DNA from: Oscillospiraceae bacterium
GTDB taxonomy: Bacteria; Bacillota; Clostridia; Oscillospirales; Oscillospiraceae
Assembly (NCBI GenBank): GCA_015068425.1
Contig: SVKK01000009.1
Coordinates: forward strand, 1-64,000
Reading direction: 5' to 3'
DNA length: 64,000 bases
Shown: positions 8,806 to 18,873 of the stretch, in pieces
Position numbering within the stretch: the stretch's first letter is position 1
Layout of the letters: every line of letters begins with the position of its first letter
The notes under the pieces: generated by a model
The model's input: only the letters and a program-made list of their open reading frames with translations
What the model was told of the DNA's origin: nothing
Database searches by the model: none
Translations under genes and position numbers: made by a program

Positions 8806-9585
8806 ATGAAGATTTGTTGTTTTGCCAGCGGAAGCCGTGGCAATTGTACCCTTGTTTCCGTTAAAGGCAGAAATTTTCTAATAGATGCCGGCATTTCTAT
8901 GCGGCGTATATGTTCAAACCTCTCAAATAATTCCCTATCACCCACAGATATTGACGCAATACTTATTACCCATCAGCATTCTGACCATATATGCGGACTC
9001 AGAATGCTGACTAAGCATTATCCTATAAAAGTAATTTGCCCAAGGTCCACTGCATCATACCTGGTTAATTCTTTGTCATGTTCTCCAGAGTTGATTGAAA
9101 TAATGCCTGTTGGGTCATGTATATACTTTGATGATGTATTAGTCAGCTCTTTTCCGACAAGTCATGACACGGAAGATAGTGTAGGATATAGAATTGAAGG
9201 GGAGAAGACATTTTCCTTTGCAACGGATACCGGATATGTTTCTGATGAGGTTTATATGGGTCTCAGGGGAGCTGATGCTGTTGTTGTTGAGGCAAATCAT
9301 GATGTTGATATGCTTCGATATGGAGAATATCCTTATTATTTAAAAAAGAGAATTCTTTCTCCGCAAGGACATCTATCCAATGACGACTGCGCCATGCTTA
9401 TTTCCAGATTATGCTGCGAGGGAACAAAGTTTTTCATACTTGCTCATTTAAGCAGAGAAAATAACACTCCAGCTAAAGCTCTTTCTGCAGTAAACTCTGC
9501 GCTTTTTGGCAGTGAAGCGAAGATATTTGTTGCACCCGAGGCCGAACCTTTTAGTCTTGAGATCGGCGGTGAAGATAAGTGCTGA
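8806..9585 (+). CDS. MBL fold metallohydrolase (YycJ/WalJ type)
   Basis: FASGSRGNC...LLTHQHSDH-type motif (ITHQHSDH); HLSNDD. Confidence 0.9.
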   Translation: MKICCFASGSRGNCTLVSVKGRNFLIDAGISMRRICSNLSNNSLSPTDIDAILITHQHSDHICGLRMLTKHYPIKVICPRSTASYLVNSLSCSPELIEIMPVGSCIYFDDVLVSSFPTSHDTEDSVGYRIEGEKTFSFATDTGYVSDEVYMGLRGADAVVVEANHDVDMLRYGEYPYYLKKRILSPQGHLSNDDCAMLISRLCCEGTKFFILAHLSRENNTPAKALSAVNSALFGSEAKIFVAPEAEPFSLEIGGEDKC

Positions 9586-10061
9586 ATGTTAAGCTGATTT
9601 GCGTGGGAAAGATGAAAGAGAAGCATTATATCAGTGCTTTTGAAGAGTATAAAAAAAGACTCGGAGCATATTGTAAGTTCGAATTGGTTGAACTTGCCGA
9701 ACAGAGACTTCCCGAAAATCCCTCTGAGAAGGAAATTCACGCCGCTCTTGAGAAAGAAGCTGTAGAAATTGAAAAGCATATTCCTTCTGGTGCCGCGCTT
9801 TGCGCAATGTGTATTGAGGGGGATATGAAGAGCAGTACAGAACTTGCTGCGGTTTTTGAAAAGTGGACAAATTCAGGCAAAAGCAAAATCTGTTTTGTAA
9901 TTGGCGGAAGCTGCGGTCTTGCCGGACGAATTAAAAGTCTCGCCGATCTGTGTCTTTCTATGTCCAGAATGACCTTTCCGCATCATCTTGCAAGAGTGAT
10001 GGTTGGAGAGCAAATATACCGTGCATTTACTATAATTGAAGGAAGCAAATATCATAAATAA
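9579..10061 (+). CDS. rlmH: 23S rRNA (pseudouridine(1915)-N(3))-methyltransferase
   Basis: FVIGGSCGL..., SMSRMTFPHHLARVMVGEQIYRAFTIIEGSKYHK. Confidence 0.96.
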   Translation: MLNVKLICVGKMKEKHYISAFEEYKKRLGAYCKFELVELAEQRLPENPSEKEIHAALEKEAVEIEKHIPSGAALCAMCIEGDMKSSTELAAVFEKWTNSGKSKICFVIGGSCGLAGRIKSLADLCLSMSRMTFPHHLARVMVGEQIYRAFTIIEGSKYHK

Positions 10062-10082
10062 ATCGGGAAAGGATAGATTTTT

Positions 10083-10388
10083 ATGTCTGATCTTTACGGA
10101 CGCAGACCGAAGCCCGGTGAACTCTATAAAAAATGGCCAATAGATGAGCTTGGTGAACCGGTTGCGCCCAAATTGCTGATCCACATCTCAAGCCTTGATA
10201 TGGCAGATACTATGCTTGTCAGTATGCTTGAATCTTTTGGCATCCCTGCAATGGTTACACATCCCGGTGACGGAGATTTTGGAAAGCTTATGCTTGGAAT
10301 GTCCGGAACAGGAAGCTGCATTTATGTCCCAGAAACTATGTATGAACAAGCTAAAGAATTAATGGAGGCTGAACCTGATGAACTATAA
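10083..10388 (+). CDS. Small protein, DUF2007-like
   Basis: 101 aa; C-terminal 'IYVPETMYEQAKELMEAE' pattern. Confidence 0.6.
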   Translation: MSDLYGRRPKPGELYKKWPIDELGEPVAPKLLIHISSLDMADTMLVSMLESFGIPAMVTHPGDGDFGKLMLGMSGTGSCIYVPETMYEQAKELMEAEPDEL

Positions 10389-12108
10389 AGCTGAATATGA
10401 AAGATGGCTTGATAGCCCCGCTCTCAGTGAGCGAGAGTGGAAGGAACTCAACGACATAAAAAACGACGAAAAAGAAATTGAAAATCGCTTTTTTGCTCCC
10501 CTTGATTTTGGAACAGCCGGCCTTCGTGGAACGATGAAGGTTGGTCTTCATCAAATGAACATTCATATCATCCGTCATGCGACCCAGGCTTTTGCCAATG
10601 TTATTGCTGCCGAGGGTGAAGAAGCCAAGAAAAAAGGCGTTGTAGTATGCTATGACTGCCGTATTAACAGCGAAGTATTTGCCCGTGAGGCTGCATGCGT
10701 AATGGCCGCAAATGGGATTCATGTTCGCATTTTTGATGCACTCCGTCCTACTCCTGAACTTAGCTTTGCAATAAGATACTACGGCGCTGCAGCCGGTCTT
10801 AACATTACTGCAAGCCATAACCCCAAGGAATATAATGGCTATAAGGTTTATTGGTCCGACGGCGCACAACTTCCTCCAAGACAGGCTTCTGAAATAGCAA
10901 AGCAGATGTCAGAAATCGATATTTTTAACGGTTTCAAGCGTGTAGATTTTGAAGAGGCTGTCAGTGCCGGCAATATAGAAATTCTCGGCGCTGAAACCGA
11001 TGAAGCTTTTCTTTCCCGCGTTCTCGGTCAGGCTATTGATAAGGAAGCTGTTAAGCGTGTTGCAGATAAGTTCCATGTTGTGTACACTCCTTTCCACGGC
11101 ACAGGCTACAAACTCGTTCCCGAAGCTCTTACCAGACTTGGCATAAAGCACATCAACTGTGTACCTGAGCAGATGGTTATTGATGGTGCATTCCCCACCG
11201 TTGATAGTCCCAACCCTGAAAATCCCGAAGGATTTTACCTTGCCATAGTCCTTGCAAAAGAGGTAAACAGCGATATAATCATCGGCACAGATCCCGATGC
11301 AGACAGAATCGGCGTTATGGTTCGACAGAGTGAAACCGGCGATTATATAGCCATCAGCGGCAACCAGCTTGGTGTTCTTCTCCTTGACTATGTTATCAGT
11401 GCAAAACTGCGCACCGGGACCATGCCCTCAAATCCTGCAGCCCTTAAGACCATTGTTACTACCGAAATGGCAAAGGAAGTCTGCGAAAGAAACGGTGTTT
11501 ATACTGTTGACACCTTTACCGGCTTTAAGTTTATGGCTGAGAAGATTGCTGAGTGGGAAGCTGCAGGAAGCTATGAGTGCATCTTTGCTTATGAAGAGAG
11601 CTATGGTTACCTTATGGGCGACTATGTGCGTGATAAGGATGCCGTTACTGCTTCTATGATGGTCGCTGAAATGGCCGCATACTACTATGAAAAGGGTATG
11701 AGTCTTAAGGATGCTCTCGACAGTCTTTATGAGAAATACGGCAACTATGCCGAGAAGACTCTCAATCTTGTTATGCCAGGTCTTGACGGTCTCCAGAAGA
11801 TGGCAGCCCTTATGGCAAGACTCCGTGCAGAGCCTCTTGCTGAGATCGCCGGTGTTCCCGTTGTAAAGATGCGTGACTATCAGAGCGGTGATCTTTCTGT
11901 CAGCGGGCTGGGTGTTGTTGGTAAGACCCATATATCCGGCAGCAATGTTCTCTATTTCGAGCTGGCAGACGGAAGCAGCTTTATCGTCCGTCCTTCCGGA
12001 ACCGAGCCTAAAGTCAAGGTTTATCTCCTTGTCCGTGATGAATCTCAGGATAAGTGCGCAGAGAAAATTTCAAAATATGCTGAGTTCGCTGAAACTCTCA
12101 AAAACTGA
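10378..12108 (+). CDS. Phospho-sugar mutase (phosphoglucomutase/phosphomannomutase family)
   Basis: FGTAGLRGTM, TASHNPKEYNGYKVYW, GTDPDADRIG, RPSGTEPKVKVY. Confidence 0.95.
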   Translation: MNYKAEYERWLDSPALSEREWKELNDIKNDEKEIENRFFAPLDFGTAGLRGTMKVGLHQMNIHIIRHATQAFANVIAAEGEEAKKKGVVVCYDCRINSEVFAREAACVMAANGIHVRIFDALRPTPELSFAIRYYGAAAGLNITASHNPKEYNGYKVYWSDGAQLPPRQASEIAKQMSEIDIFNGFKRVDFEEAVSAGNIEILGAETDEAFLSRVLGQAIDKEAVKRVADKFHVVYTPFHGTGYKLVPEALTRLGIKHINCVPEQMVIDGAFPTVDSPNPENPEGFYLAIVLAKEVNSDIIIGTDPDADRIGVMVRQSETGDYIAISGNQLGVLLLDYVISAKLRTGTMPSNPAALKTIVTTEMAKEVCERNGVYTVDTFTGFKFMAEKIAEWEAAGSYECIFAYEESYGYLMGDYVRDKDAVTASMMVAEMAAYYYEKGMSLKDALDSLYEKYGNYAEKTLNLVMPGLDGLQKMAALMARLRAEPLAEIAGVPVVKMRDYQSGDLSVSGLGVVGKTHISGSNVLYFELADGSSFIVRPSGTEPKVKVYLLVRDESQDKCAEKISKYAEFAETLKN

Positions 12109-12117
12109 CTTATAATA

Positions 12118-12152
12118 AAAGCTCCCGAATCGAATGCTTCGGGAGCTTTTTT
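12118..12152. terminator. Intrinsic terminator
   Basis: GCTCCCGAA...TTCGGGAGC followed by T-run. Confidence 0.85.
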
Positions 12153-12156
12153 GTTA

Positions 12157-13041
12157 TCAGGTTTTGGGTTTAAATATAGAAATTATTTTGTCTACGAAGC
12201 TTCTAACTTCTTCAACAACAATTTTTATTTTCTGAGTGATACCCGTTATTTTCTCCTGTGTTTCCGCAAGCTTCTTTGCGGTATTCTGAACGTACTCAAC
12301 TTTTTCCTTTAGCTCGTCACTGTTCATCTTTTCGAAGGATCTGCAAAGGGAGATAAGCTGCTCGTACTGGCTTTCCGTCAATGCAACATTATACTGCTGT
12401 GCAATGGACTTAATCTGCTCGCGAAGCTGCTCATCGCTCATATTCTTGGTTTCGTCAAGAATAAGCTTGAGCTGGGTAACAATTTCCGTTGCATCGTAGT
12501 TGCCGATTTCTTCAGCAAGTTCACCGGTGATAACAAGCTCCTGGGTTCCCATAAGCTTAACTGCTTCGTCAATTTTTTCGCCGGTTATATCTTCATAAGC
12601 CTTGTATATACCTGTCATTGCTGCAGTTCCGGATACCGGGAAGGGAGCAGCAACAATAATCTTGGCGTCATAAATACCGGCGGTTACGAGGGCGTTTACG
12701 AACATTTCCTGAGTACACCAGCTTATATTCTGAGTTGCGATCTGCAGACCTTCGCCTTCTGCAAGAACTTCAATATATACGCAGGAGATTGAATTAGTTC
12801 CGATAAGAGAGCTTTCAACAAAACCTTCAAGATAGCTGCGTTCTTCGGAGTTTGTTACTGTCAATTCCTTTGTATCTCCGCGATTAATGCCAAAAATTGA
12901 ATATACAGAGTTGATTTGCTCTTCAGTAAGGTTGGCGCCTATAACGGCTCTCGATTCGCCAGCAACAGCTTTTGCAGCAAATGCACTGCCGAAGGAGCAA
13001 AGAATTGCAAGGCAAAGCACAACAGAAATAATCTTTTTCAT
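12157..13041 (-). CDS. DUF1002 domain-containing secreted protein
   Basis: Signal peptide; VIGANLTEEQINSVYSIFGI...APFPVSGTAAMTGIYKAYE. Confidence 0.85.
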   Translation of the reverse strand: MKKIISVVLCLAILCSFGSAFAAKAVAGESRAVIGANLTEEQINSVYSIFGINRGDTKELTVTNSEERSYLEGFVESSLIGTNSISCVYIEVLAEGEGLQIATQNISWCTQEMFVNALVTAGIYDAKIIVAAPFPVSGTAAMTGIYKAYEDITGEKIDEAVKLMGTQELVITGELAEEIGNYDATEIVTQLKLILDETKNMSDEQLREQIKSIAQQYNVALTESQYEQLISLCRSFEKMNSDELKEKVEYVQNTAKKLAETQEKITGITQKIKIVVEEVRSFVDKIISIFKPKT

Positions 13042-13149
13042 TTATATGGTTCCTTTCAGAAATTTTACATTGTCACGGATGCATAGTATACCTCAATTAC
13101 ATCCTTTTTGTAAACAAAAAAAATAAGCAGCATTATGCTGCTTATTTTT

Positions 13150-14190
13150 TTAATGATTTGAAACATCAATTTCTCCAGAAATTATTTTTTTATAATCCTC
13201 GTAGTTTGCCTTAAGGAGAGACGGCGTATCAAGACCATAGGGACATTTTTTAAGGCACTGACCGCAATTGCAGCAGTTTTCAATTTTTGACATTTCACTT
13301 TGCCATTCAGGTGTAAGGAATTGTTCATGCGGGGAGCGACGAATCATAAGACTCATTCTGGCAGCCTGTCGAATATTAATCTCCGCAGGGCAGGGCATAC
13401 AGTAACCGCAGCTTCGGCAAAATCCTCCTTTAAGCTGTTCTTTATCAATAATCATTTGCTTTCGCATCTCTTCGGTTACTTCGGGCTGCTCTTTCATGTA
13501 GGCGAGAAACTCATCAAGCTCATGTTCGTGCTGAACTCCCCAGATAGGTATTACATTGTCATAATCAAGCATAAAGGAAAACGCTGCAGCAGAATTGGTA
13601 ATAAGTCCTCCGGCAAGCCCCTTCATTGCTATATAGCCCATATTCGCCATCGCACATTTTCTTACCAGCTCAAGTTCTTCCTCCCCCGTAAGGTAGGAAA
13701 AAGGAAACTGAAGAGTTTCGTACATGCCGGAATCAACACACTCGTGTGCCACATGGAGAAGATGGCTTGTCAGGCCAATATGCCGTATTTTGCCTTGAGC
13801 TTTTGCCTCAAGCATACATTCATACATTTCGCTTCCGTCACCGGGAAGAAAGCATTTAGGCGGATTATGAAACTGATAAATATCAATATAATCTGTTTTC
13901 ATCAGCTTCAGGGAGGTGTTGAGATCTTTCCAAAAATCTTCCGGTGTTAAGGCCGGTGTTTTCGTTGCAATATATATTTTATCTCTTATGCCCATATCAC
14001 CAAAAGCAATGCCGATTTTTTCCTCGCTATCAGTATAAACACGGGCTGTATCAAAGAACGTAATTCCGCCTTCATACGCTTTTCTGAGAAGTTTAACAGC
14101 AATCTCGGTGGTATCTCTTTGGATAGGAAGCGCACCAAAGCCGTTTTGCGGCGTGACAATACCGGTACTTCCAAGAGTAATACGTTTCAT
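13150..14190 (-). CDS. Aldo/keto reductase with C-terminal 4Fe-4S ferredoxin-like domain
   Basis: AKR motifs (FFDTARVYTDSEEKIG) and C-x2-C-x2-C-x3-CP Cys clusters. Confidence 0.92.
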   Translation of the reverse strand: MKRITLGSTGIVTPQNGFGALPIQRDTTEIAVKLLRKAYEGGITFFDTARVYTDSEEKIGIAFGDMGIRDKIYIATKTPALTPEDFWKDLNTSLKLMKTDYIDIYQFHNPPKCFLPGDGSEMYECMLEAKAQGKIRHIGLTSHLLHVAHECVDSGMYETLQFPFSYLTGEEELELVRKCAMANMGYIAMKGLAGGLITNSAAAFSFMLDYDNVIPIWGVQHEHELDEFLAYMKEQPEVTEEMRKQMIIDKEQLKGGFCRSCGYCMPCPAEINIRQAARMSLMIRRSPHEQFLTPEWQSEMSKIENCCNCGQCLKKCPYGLDTPSLLKANYEDYKKIISGEIDVSNH

Positions 14191-14292
14191 TTCAAAAAAA
14201 CTCCTTTCGAGTTATAGATAAATTTAATCATTTAATGAAGCCTATGTCAAATGATAAAAAAGAAAAACTGCCCGATAGCTCGGGCAGTTATA

Positions 14293-15207
14293 TTAAAAAA
14301 TGCTTAGATATCTTTCGCCTGTATCGGGAAGGAGCACAACAATTGTTTTGCCTTTATTCTCAGGGCGTTTTCCAAGTTCAGCAGCCGCCCAGAGCGCTGC
14401 TCCGGAGGAAATACCGCAGAGTAAGCCGTCTGTTTTAGCGAGAGTTTTCATTGTGCTGAGTGCATTGTCATCAGTGCAGCAGATTATCTCATCATATACA
14501 GAGGTATCAAGGACATCAGGTATAAAGTTAGCTCCGATTCCCTGAATAGCATGAGGCGCAGCCTTACCTTGTGATAAAAGAGGGGAGGAGGCAGGCTCAA
14601 CAGCTATTACTTCGACATATGGATTTTTTTCTTTAAGAAATTTGCCGGTTCCGCTTATCGTTCCGCCTGTTCCGACGGCAGACACGAAAATATCGATTTC
14701 GCCATTGCAGCTATCCCAAATTTCAGGCCCTGTTCCTTCATAATGAGCCTTGGGATTATTTGGATTTTCAAACTGGCCGGCAATAATGCTTCCGGGATTA
14801 TGAGCCTTGATTTCTTCGGCTTTTGCAATGCAGCCACTCATTCCGTCTGCACCGGGAGTAAGAACAATCTCAGCGCCATAAGCAGAAATCAGCTTTATTC
14901 TTTCAGGGCTCATACTGTCAGGCATAACAATGCAGCATCGATAACCCATCACTGCAGAGCATGCCGCCAAACCAATTCCTGTGTTTCCGCTGGTAGGCTC
15001 AATGATTAGTCCGCCGGGAGAGAGGAGGCCCTCCGCTTCGGCCGCTTTGATCATTGAAATAGCAACACGGTCTTTTGCGCTTCCCGCCGGATTGAATCTT
15101 TCCAGCTTTGCGAGAATACGGGCATTGCATTTATAGTGTTTTTCAATGCCTCCGAGTCTGACTATAGGGGTGTTGCCAATGAGTTTTGTTATATCGGAAT
15201 ATATCAT
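14293..15207 (-). CDS. cysK: Cysteine synthase A
   Basis: IGNTPIVRL, NPAGSAKDRVA, EPTSGNTGIGLA, GTGGTISGTGKFLKE. Confidence 0.95.
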   Translation of the reverse strand: MIYSDITKLIGNTPIVRLGGIEKHYKCNARILAKLERFNPAGSAKDRVAISMIKAAEAEGLLSPGGLIIEPTSGNTGIGLAACSAVMGYRCCIVMPDSMSPERIKLISAYGAEIVLTPGADGMSGCIAKAEEIKAHNPGSIIAGQFENPNNPKAHYEGTGPEIWDSCNGEIDIFVSAVGTGGTISGTGKFLKEKNPYVEVIAVEPASSPLLSQGKAAPHAIQGIGANFIPDVLDTSVYDEIICCTDDNALSTMKTLAKTDGLLCGISSGAALWAAAELGKRPENKGKTIVVLLPDTGERYLSIF

Positions 15208-15211
15208 ATTA

Positions 15212-16696
15212 TCAGGCCTTATAAGTTATTACGTAATAGTTAATGTAGGTCCATATGAGAAGCGCAGCTGCAATTGCGATATAATCGGCAAGAATAAGGA
15301 GAGTTCCAAGAATAACAAGCATTATAATACCATAAATTGCAATAAATTTAATTGCAGCCTTATTCTCAAGAGCACATTTTTTAATTCTGAAACGATATAC
15401 GAAAACGGGTACGGTATAAATCAATATGGCGATTATTGCGATGAGGAAGAACTTTTCGCCGTAAGTAAGTTTTTGTATGTTTTCAGTGTTCTTAACAAGG
15501 GAATAATCTTTTTCTTCTTCCACTTCAGGAGTTGTAACGGGGACTGAAACCTCTTCTGTAACAACAATTACGTCAAACAAATCCTCAAGCTTCAGATCGA
15601 CGAATTTTTCGGCATATATTATTTCAGCATTTTCAAGTTTTTTGCTAAACTGGGCATCAAAGTTGCCTGAGGCAGCAAGAAAACGGAAAGACATACCCTG
15701 CTCATATATTGCATCGGGATCGATTGGAAGGCGAAGAATAATATGATAACCGTAGGGAGACTCAATTATTTCAGAAATTTCATAGTTTTCAAGCGCTTTA
15801 GTTCCGTTTTCAAATTCTGTAACCATCTCGCCGGGAGCGAAATAATAACCATCGGGATTAGTTAAAAGACCGCTATCCTCGCTATGTTCATTCATTAAGG
15901 CATCAAATTTAGCAAGTCTATCTTCAACATCACTTATAGACTTAAGTTCGGACAGCACTTTTTCGGCAGATGCAAGCTTTTCAGCCTTTGCTTCATCGTC
16001 AAGGGGAAGGTTTTGTTCATCTAAAGTAAGGAAGAGTATATGTTTTGCGTATAAGAGGCCATTAGTATCAATAAATTCCATTACCTCTTCATCGCTTATG
16101 TTTTCTCCGTCAACACCATAGGTATTAATAAATATATTTCTGTAATGGTATTGAGCTGCGATTATATATCGGTAATAATCCTCATCCATATAGGTTTCTT
16201 CGAGGAATTTTTCAAAACTTTCGACCCCGTTTGCCGTGTAATACTCAGCATCAGCTTTGTATGCTTCATCTATACCGACAAGATCATCGTCGCTGAGCTC
16301 AAGGCCAAGCTGTTTTGCTTCCTCAGTAACAAGGGCGTATCTTGAGCTGATAAGCTCAGCATATGCCTTGAAGCTTTCCTCCATAGTACCGCTTGTATCG
16401 GCAGGAGCATCCCATATGTCAGCGGCTCCATAATACATTTCATATTGCATTACGATATTGTAAAGCCAGCTGAAATACTCCTGCCACTTTACATCAACAC
16501 CATTTGCTGTAAAGACAATCTCTTCGGGAGAAAAGCTACTATACGCACTATCATAGTCAAAAGTCTCATGTTCAACTATCTGCACTTCGAAACCTTCTGT
16601 ATTTTCAACAGAAGATTCTGCACCCATAACGGAAATGGATAATGATGCGATCAACAAAACAAAAATAAGGATAGAGGAAATAATCCTTTTATTCAT
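15212..16696 (-). CDS. PPIC-type (parvulin) peptidyl-prolyl isomerase, membrane-anchored
   Basis: Signal peptide, AKHILFL...GLLTNPDGYYFAPGEMVTEFE...YGYHIILR; C-terminal TM segments. Confidence 0.85.
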   Translation of the reverse strand: MNKRIISSILIFVLLIASLSISVMGAESSVENTEGFEVQIVEHETFDYDSAYSSFSPEEIVFTANGVDVKWQEYFSWLYNIVMQYEMYYGAADIWDAPADTSGTMEESFKAYAELISSRYALVTEEAKQLGLELSDDDLVGIDEAYKADAEYYTANGVESFEKFLEETYMDEDYYRYIIAAQYHYRNIFINTYGVDGENISDEEVMEFIDTNGLLYAKHILFLTLDEQNLPLDDEAKAEKLASAEKVLSELKSISDVEDRLAKFDALMNEHSEDSGLLTNPDGYYFAPGEMVTEFENGTKALENYEISEIIESPYGYHIILRLPIDPDAIYEQGMSFRFLAASGNFDAQFSKKLENAEIIYAEKFVDLKLEDLFDVIVVTEEVSVPVTTPEVEEEKDYSLVKNTENIQKLTYGEKFFLIAIIAILIYTVPVFVYRFRIKKCALENKAAIKFIAIYGIIMLVILGTLLILADYIAIAAALLIWTYINYYVITYKA

Positions 16697-16906
16697 AAAA
16701 AATCTCCTTAACTATTTAGTATAAATATCAAGCTGTATAATAACATTATTTTTGTTTTCAGGCAAGAAATATTGAATAAGAAAATATAGTTTACAATTTA
16801 TATATAGTTAATTTGAAAATTCTTTACAATTTCTATACTTGAGTAAAGCGTTGATAAAGAGTATAATAATAATATAATGATTTATAAAATATGGAGGTGA
16901 GTATCC

Positions 16907-17797
16907 GTGGCCAGAAAAATGATGATGATCGTAAATCCAAATGCTGGAAAAGGTCAATATAAGTCTGTGCTTTCTGATTTGCTTAATGAGTTTTCTGCTG
17001 CGGACATTATTCCAACTGTATTTTTCAGCAGATATCCGGGACACATACCTGAGTTGATTGCTGAGTATGCACTGGGCTATGATTTAATTACCTGTTTGGG
17101 TGGTGACGGAACCTTAAGTGAGACAGCTTTTGGCATTATGACACTCCCCGAACAGCGACCCATCGGATATATACCGATGGGTACAACAAATGATATTGCA
17201 CGTACTTTGGGCCTGGACCCCAAACAACCGGTAGATTCCGCAAGGAGAATAATTAATGGATCGCCATTTTCGTTTGATATCGGACAGTTTGGGCCCGACA
17301 AGTATTTTGCCTACATTGCTGCTTTTGGTGCGTTTACTGATGTAAGTTATGCTACACCACAGGAAATAAAGCAAACATTGGGTCATCTGGCCTACACCCT
17401 GGAAGGTATTAAGCAAATTCCTAAACTAAGTGGACACCAGGCTGTAATTGAATATGATGACGGCGTTATAAGCGACAATTTTATATTTGGAGCAATAACA
17501 AACTCTACATCAGTTGCCGGCTTTCTTAAGCTTGACAGCAATCAAGTTTCTTTATCTGACGGATTATTCGAGGTTTTGCTCATAAAAACTCCTCAGGCAC
17601 TCAAGGATTTGAACGATATAATTACCAGCATTTTGAGCAACAACTATAACAAGAATAATGTTATTTTTCTTAAGAGTAAGGAAATTCGTATTATGTTTGA
17701 TGAACCCATCTCGTGGACCAGAGACGGGGAGGACGGTGGACTTCATCAGGATGTTGTCATTTTAAACCGCAGTCCAGGAATTACTATACTGACATAA
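16907..17797 (+). CDS. Diacylglycerol kinase / YegS-like lipid kinase
   Basis: IVNPNAGKG, CLGGDGTLSE, IPMGTTNDIARTLGL. Confidence 0.93.
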   Translation: MARKMMMIVNPNAGKGQYKSVLSDLLNEFSAADIIPTVFFSRYPGHIPELIAEYALGYDLITCLGGDGTLSETAFGIMTLPEQRPIGYIPMGTTNDIARTLGLDPKQPVDSARRIINGSPFSFDIGQFGPDKYFAYIAAFGAFTDVSYATPQEIKQTLGHLAYTLEGIKQIPKLSGHQAVIEYDDGVISDNFIFGAITNSTSVAGFLKLDSNQVSLSDGLFEVLLIKTPQALKDLNDIITSILSNNYNKNNVIFLKSKEIRIMFDEPISWTRDGEDGGLHQDVVILNRSPGITILT

Positions 17798-17838
17798 GAA
17801 AAAGACCGGTTATAAACCGGTCTTTTTCTTATGTCAGT
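17788..17838. terminator. Bidirectional terminator: perfect 24-bp arms, 3-nt loop
   Basis: ACTGACATAAGAAAAAGACCGGTT-ATA-AACCGGTCTTTTTCTTATGTCAGT. Confidence 0.9.
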
Positions 17839-18761
17839 TAATAAAGTTGTTTGGGATAAGTTCCTGCTATGTGTCGCATTTTCAATTCGTCAGCAGCGTC
17901 TTTAAGATCCTCGCGATAAGTTATACCGAACCAATTTTCATTTGTTGCGAAAGCAGAAACACTAAAAACTTCCGAAGCCATAAGGTCTCCTACCATTACA
18001 GGAAGTATACATTCGCTACTGTTATCATTAGACTCGAGATTTACGAGAAATTCCTTTAGATAATCAACCATATGGGGCAAGGTGTCTTTGCTAAATCCCC
18101 ACATATTCATAGAAACCGGAGTCTCGGGAGGCAAAGCGCTCAGCTCTCCATCCAATAATTCATAAATGACTCCGTCATCACCGGTCCTGATCTTATACGA
18201 TTCATAAATTCCTCTAAGCATTTCATTTTCGACACGGCAAATACCCCGTGTAACAGTTCCATTATTGCTTAAAGTTTTATTAAGAGAATATGTTATGAGG
18301 GTAGAGTTTATATTTTTATCAAACTTGTCCATCGCATTGCTGAGAGAATCAAACGCAGCTCGTCCATAAAAATCGTCAGCATTTATAACACCGAAATCGG
18401 ATTCTATCATTTCCTTTGCACTTAATAGTGCGTGAACCGTTCCAAGGGGTTTGGTTCTGTTTTTTGATATCTCAACACCTTCAAATGGTTTAGAAGAATC
18501 CTGATAGGCAATGCAGAATTCAATCTCTGGATTAACAGATTTCATTTTATCAACTATAGGAAAAACAATGCTTTCAAGTCCATACTTGATAATAATAATT
18601 ATCTTATCAAAACCAGCTTTTATAGAATCATAAACAGAATACTCAAGAAGAATCTCATTAGAAGGACCAACGCCAACAACTTGTTTGTCGCCGCCATATC
18701 TTGACCCAAGACCTGCGGCCATGACTACCATAGTTTTAGACACGAAAATCACTCCGTTCAT
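17838..18761 (-). CDS. Sugar-phosphate nucleotidyltransferase family protein
   Basis: VVMAAGLGSRYGGDKQ...FGVINADDFYGR. Confidence 0.85.
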   Translation of the reverse strand: MNGVIFVSKTMVVMAAGLGSRYGGDKQVVGVGPSNEILLEYSVYDSIKAGFDKIIIIIKYGLESIVFPIVDKMKSVNPEIEFCIAYQDSSKPFEGVEISKNRTKPLGTVHALLSAKEMIESDFGVINADDFYGRAAFDSLSNAMDKFDKNINSTLITYSLNKTLSNNGTVTRGICRVENEMLRGIYESYKIRTGDDGVIYELLDGELSALPPETPVSMNMWGFSKDTLPHMVDYLKEFLVNLESNDNSSECILPVMVGDLMASEVFSVSAFATNENWFGITYREDLKDAADELKMRHIAGTYPKQLY

Positions 18762-18873
18762 AATTTTGCTCTTTCATTATATAAGATTAGCTTCCTAAAG
18801 GCAATAAAAATAATTTATCTTTGACAAGCATTGTCTAATATATTTATATCAAAGCTTATTTTGGAGGTAGTCA

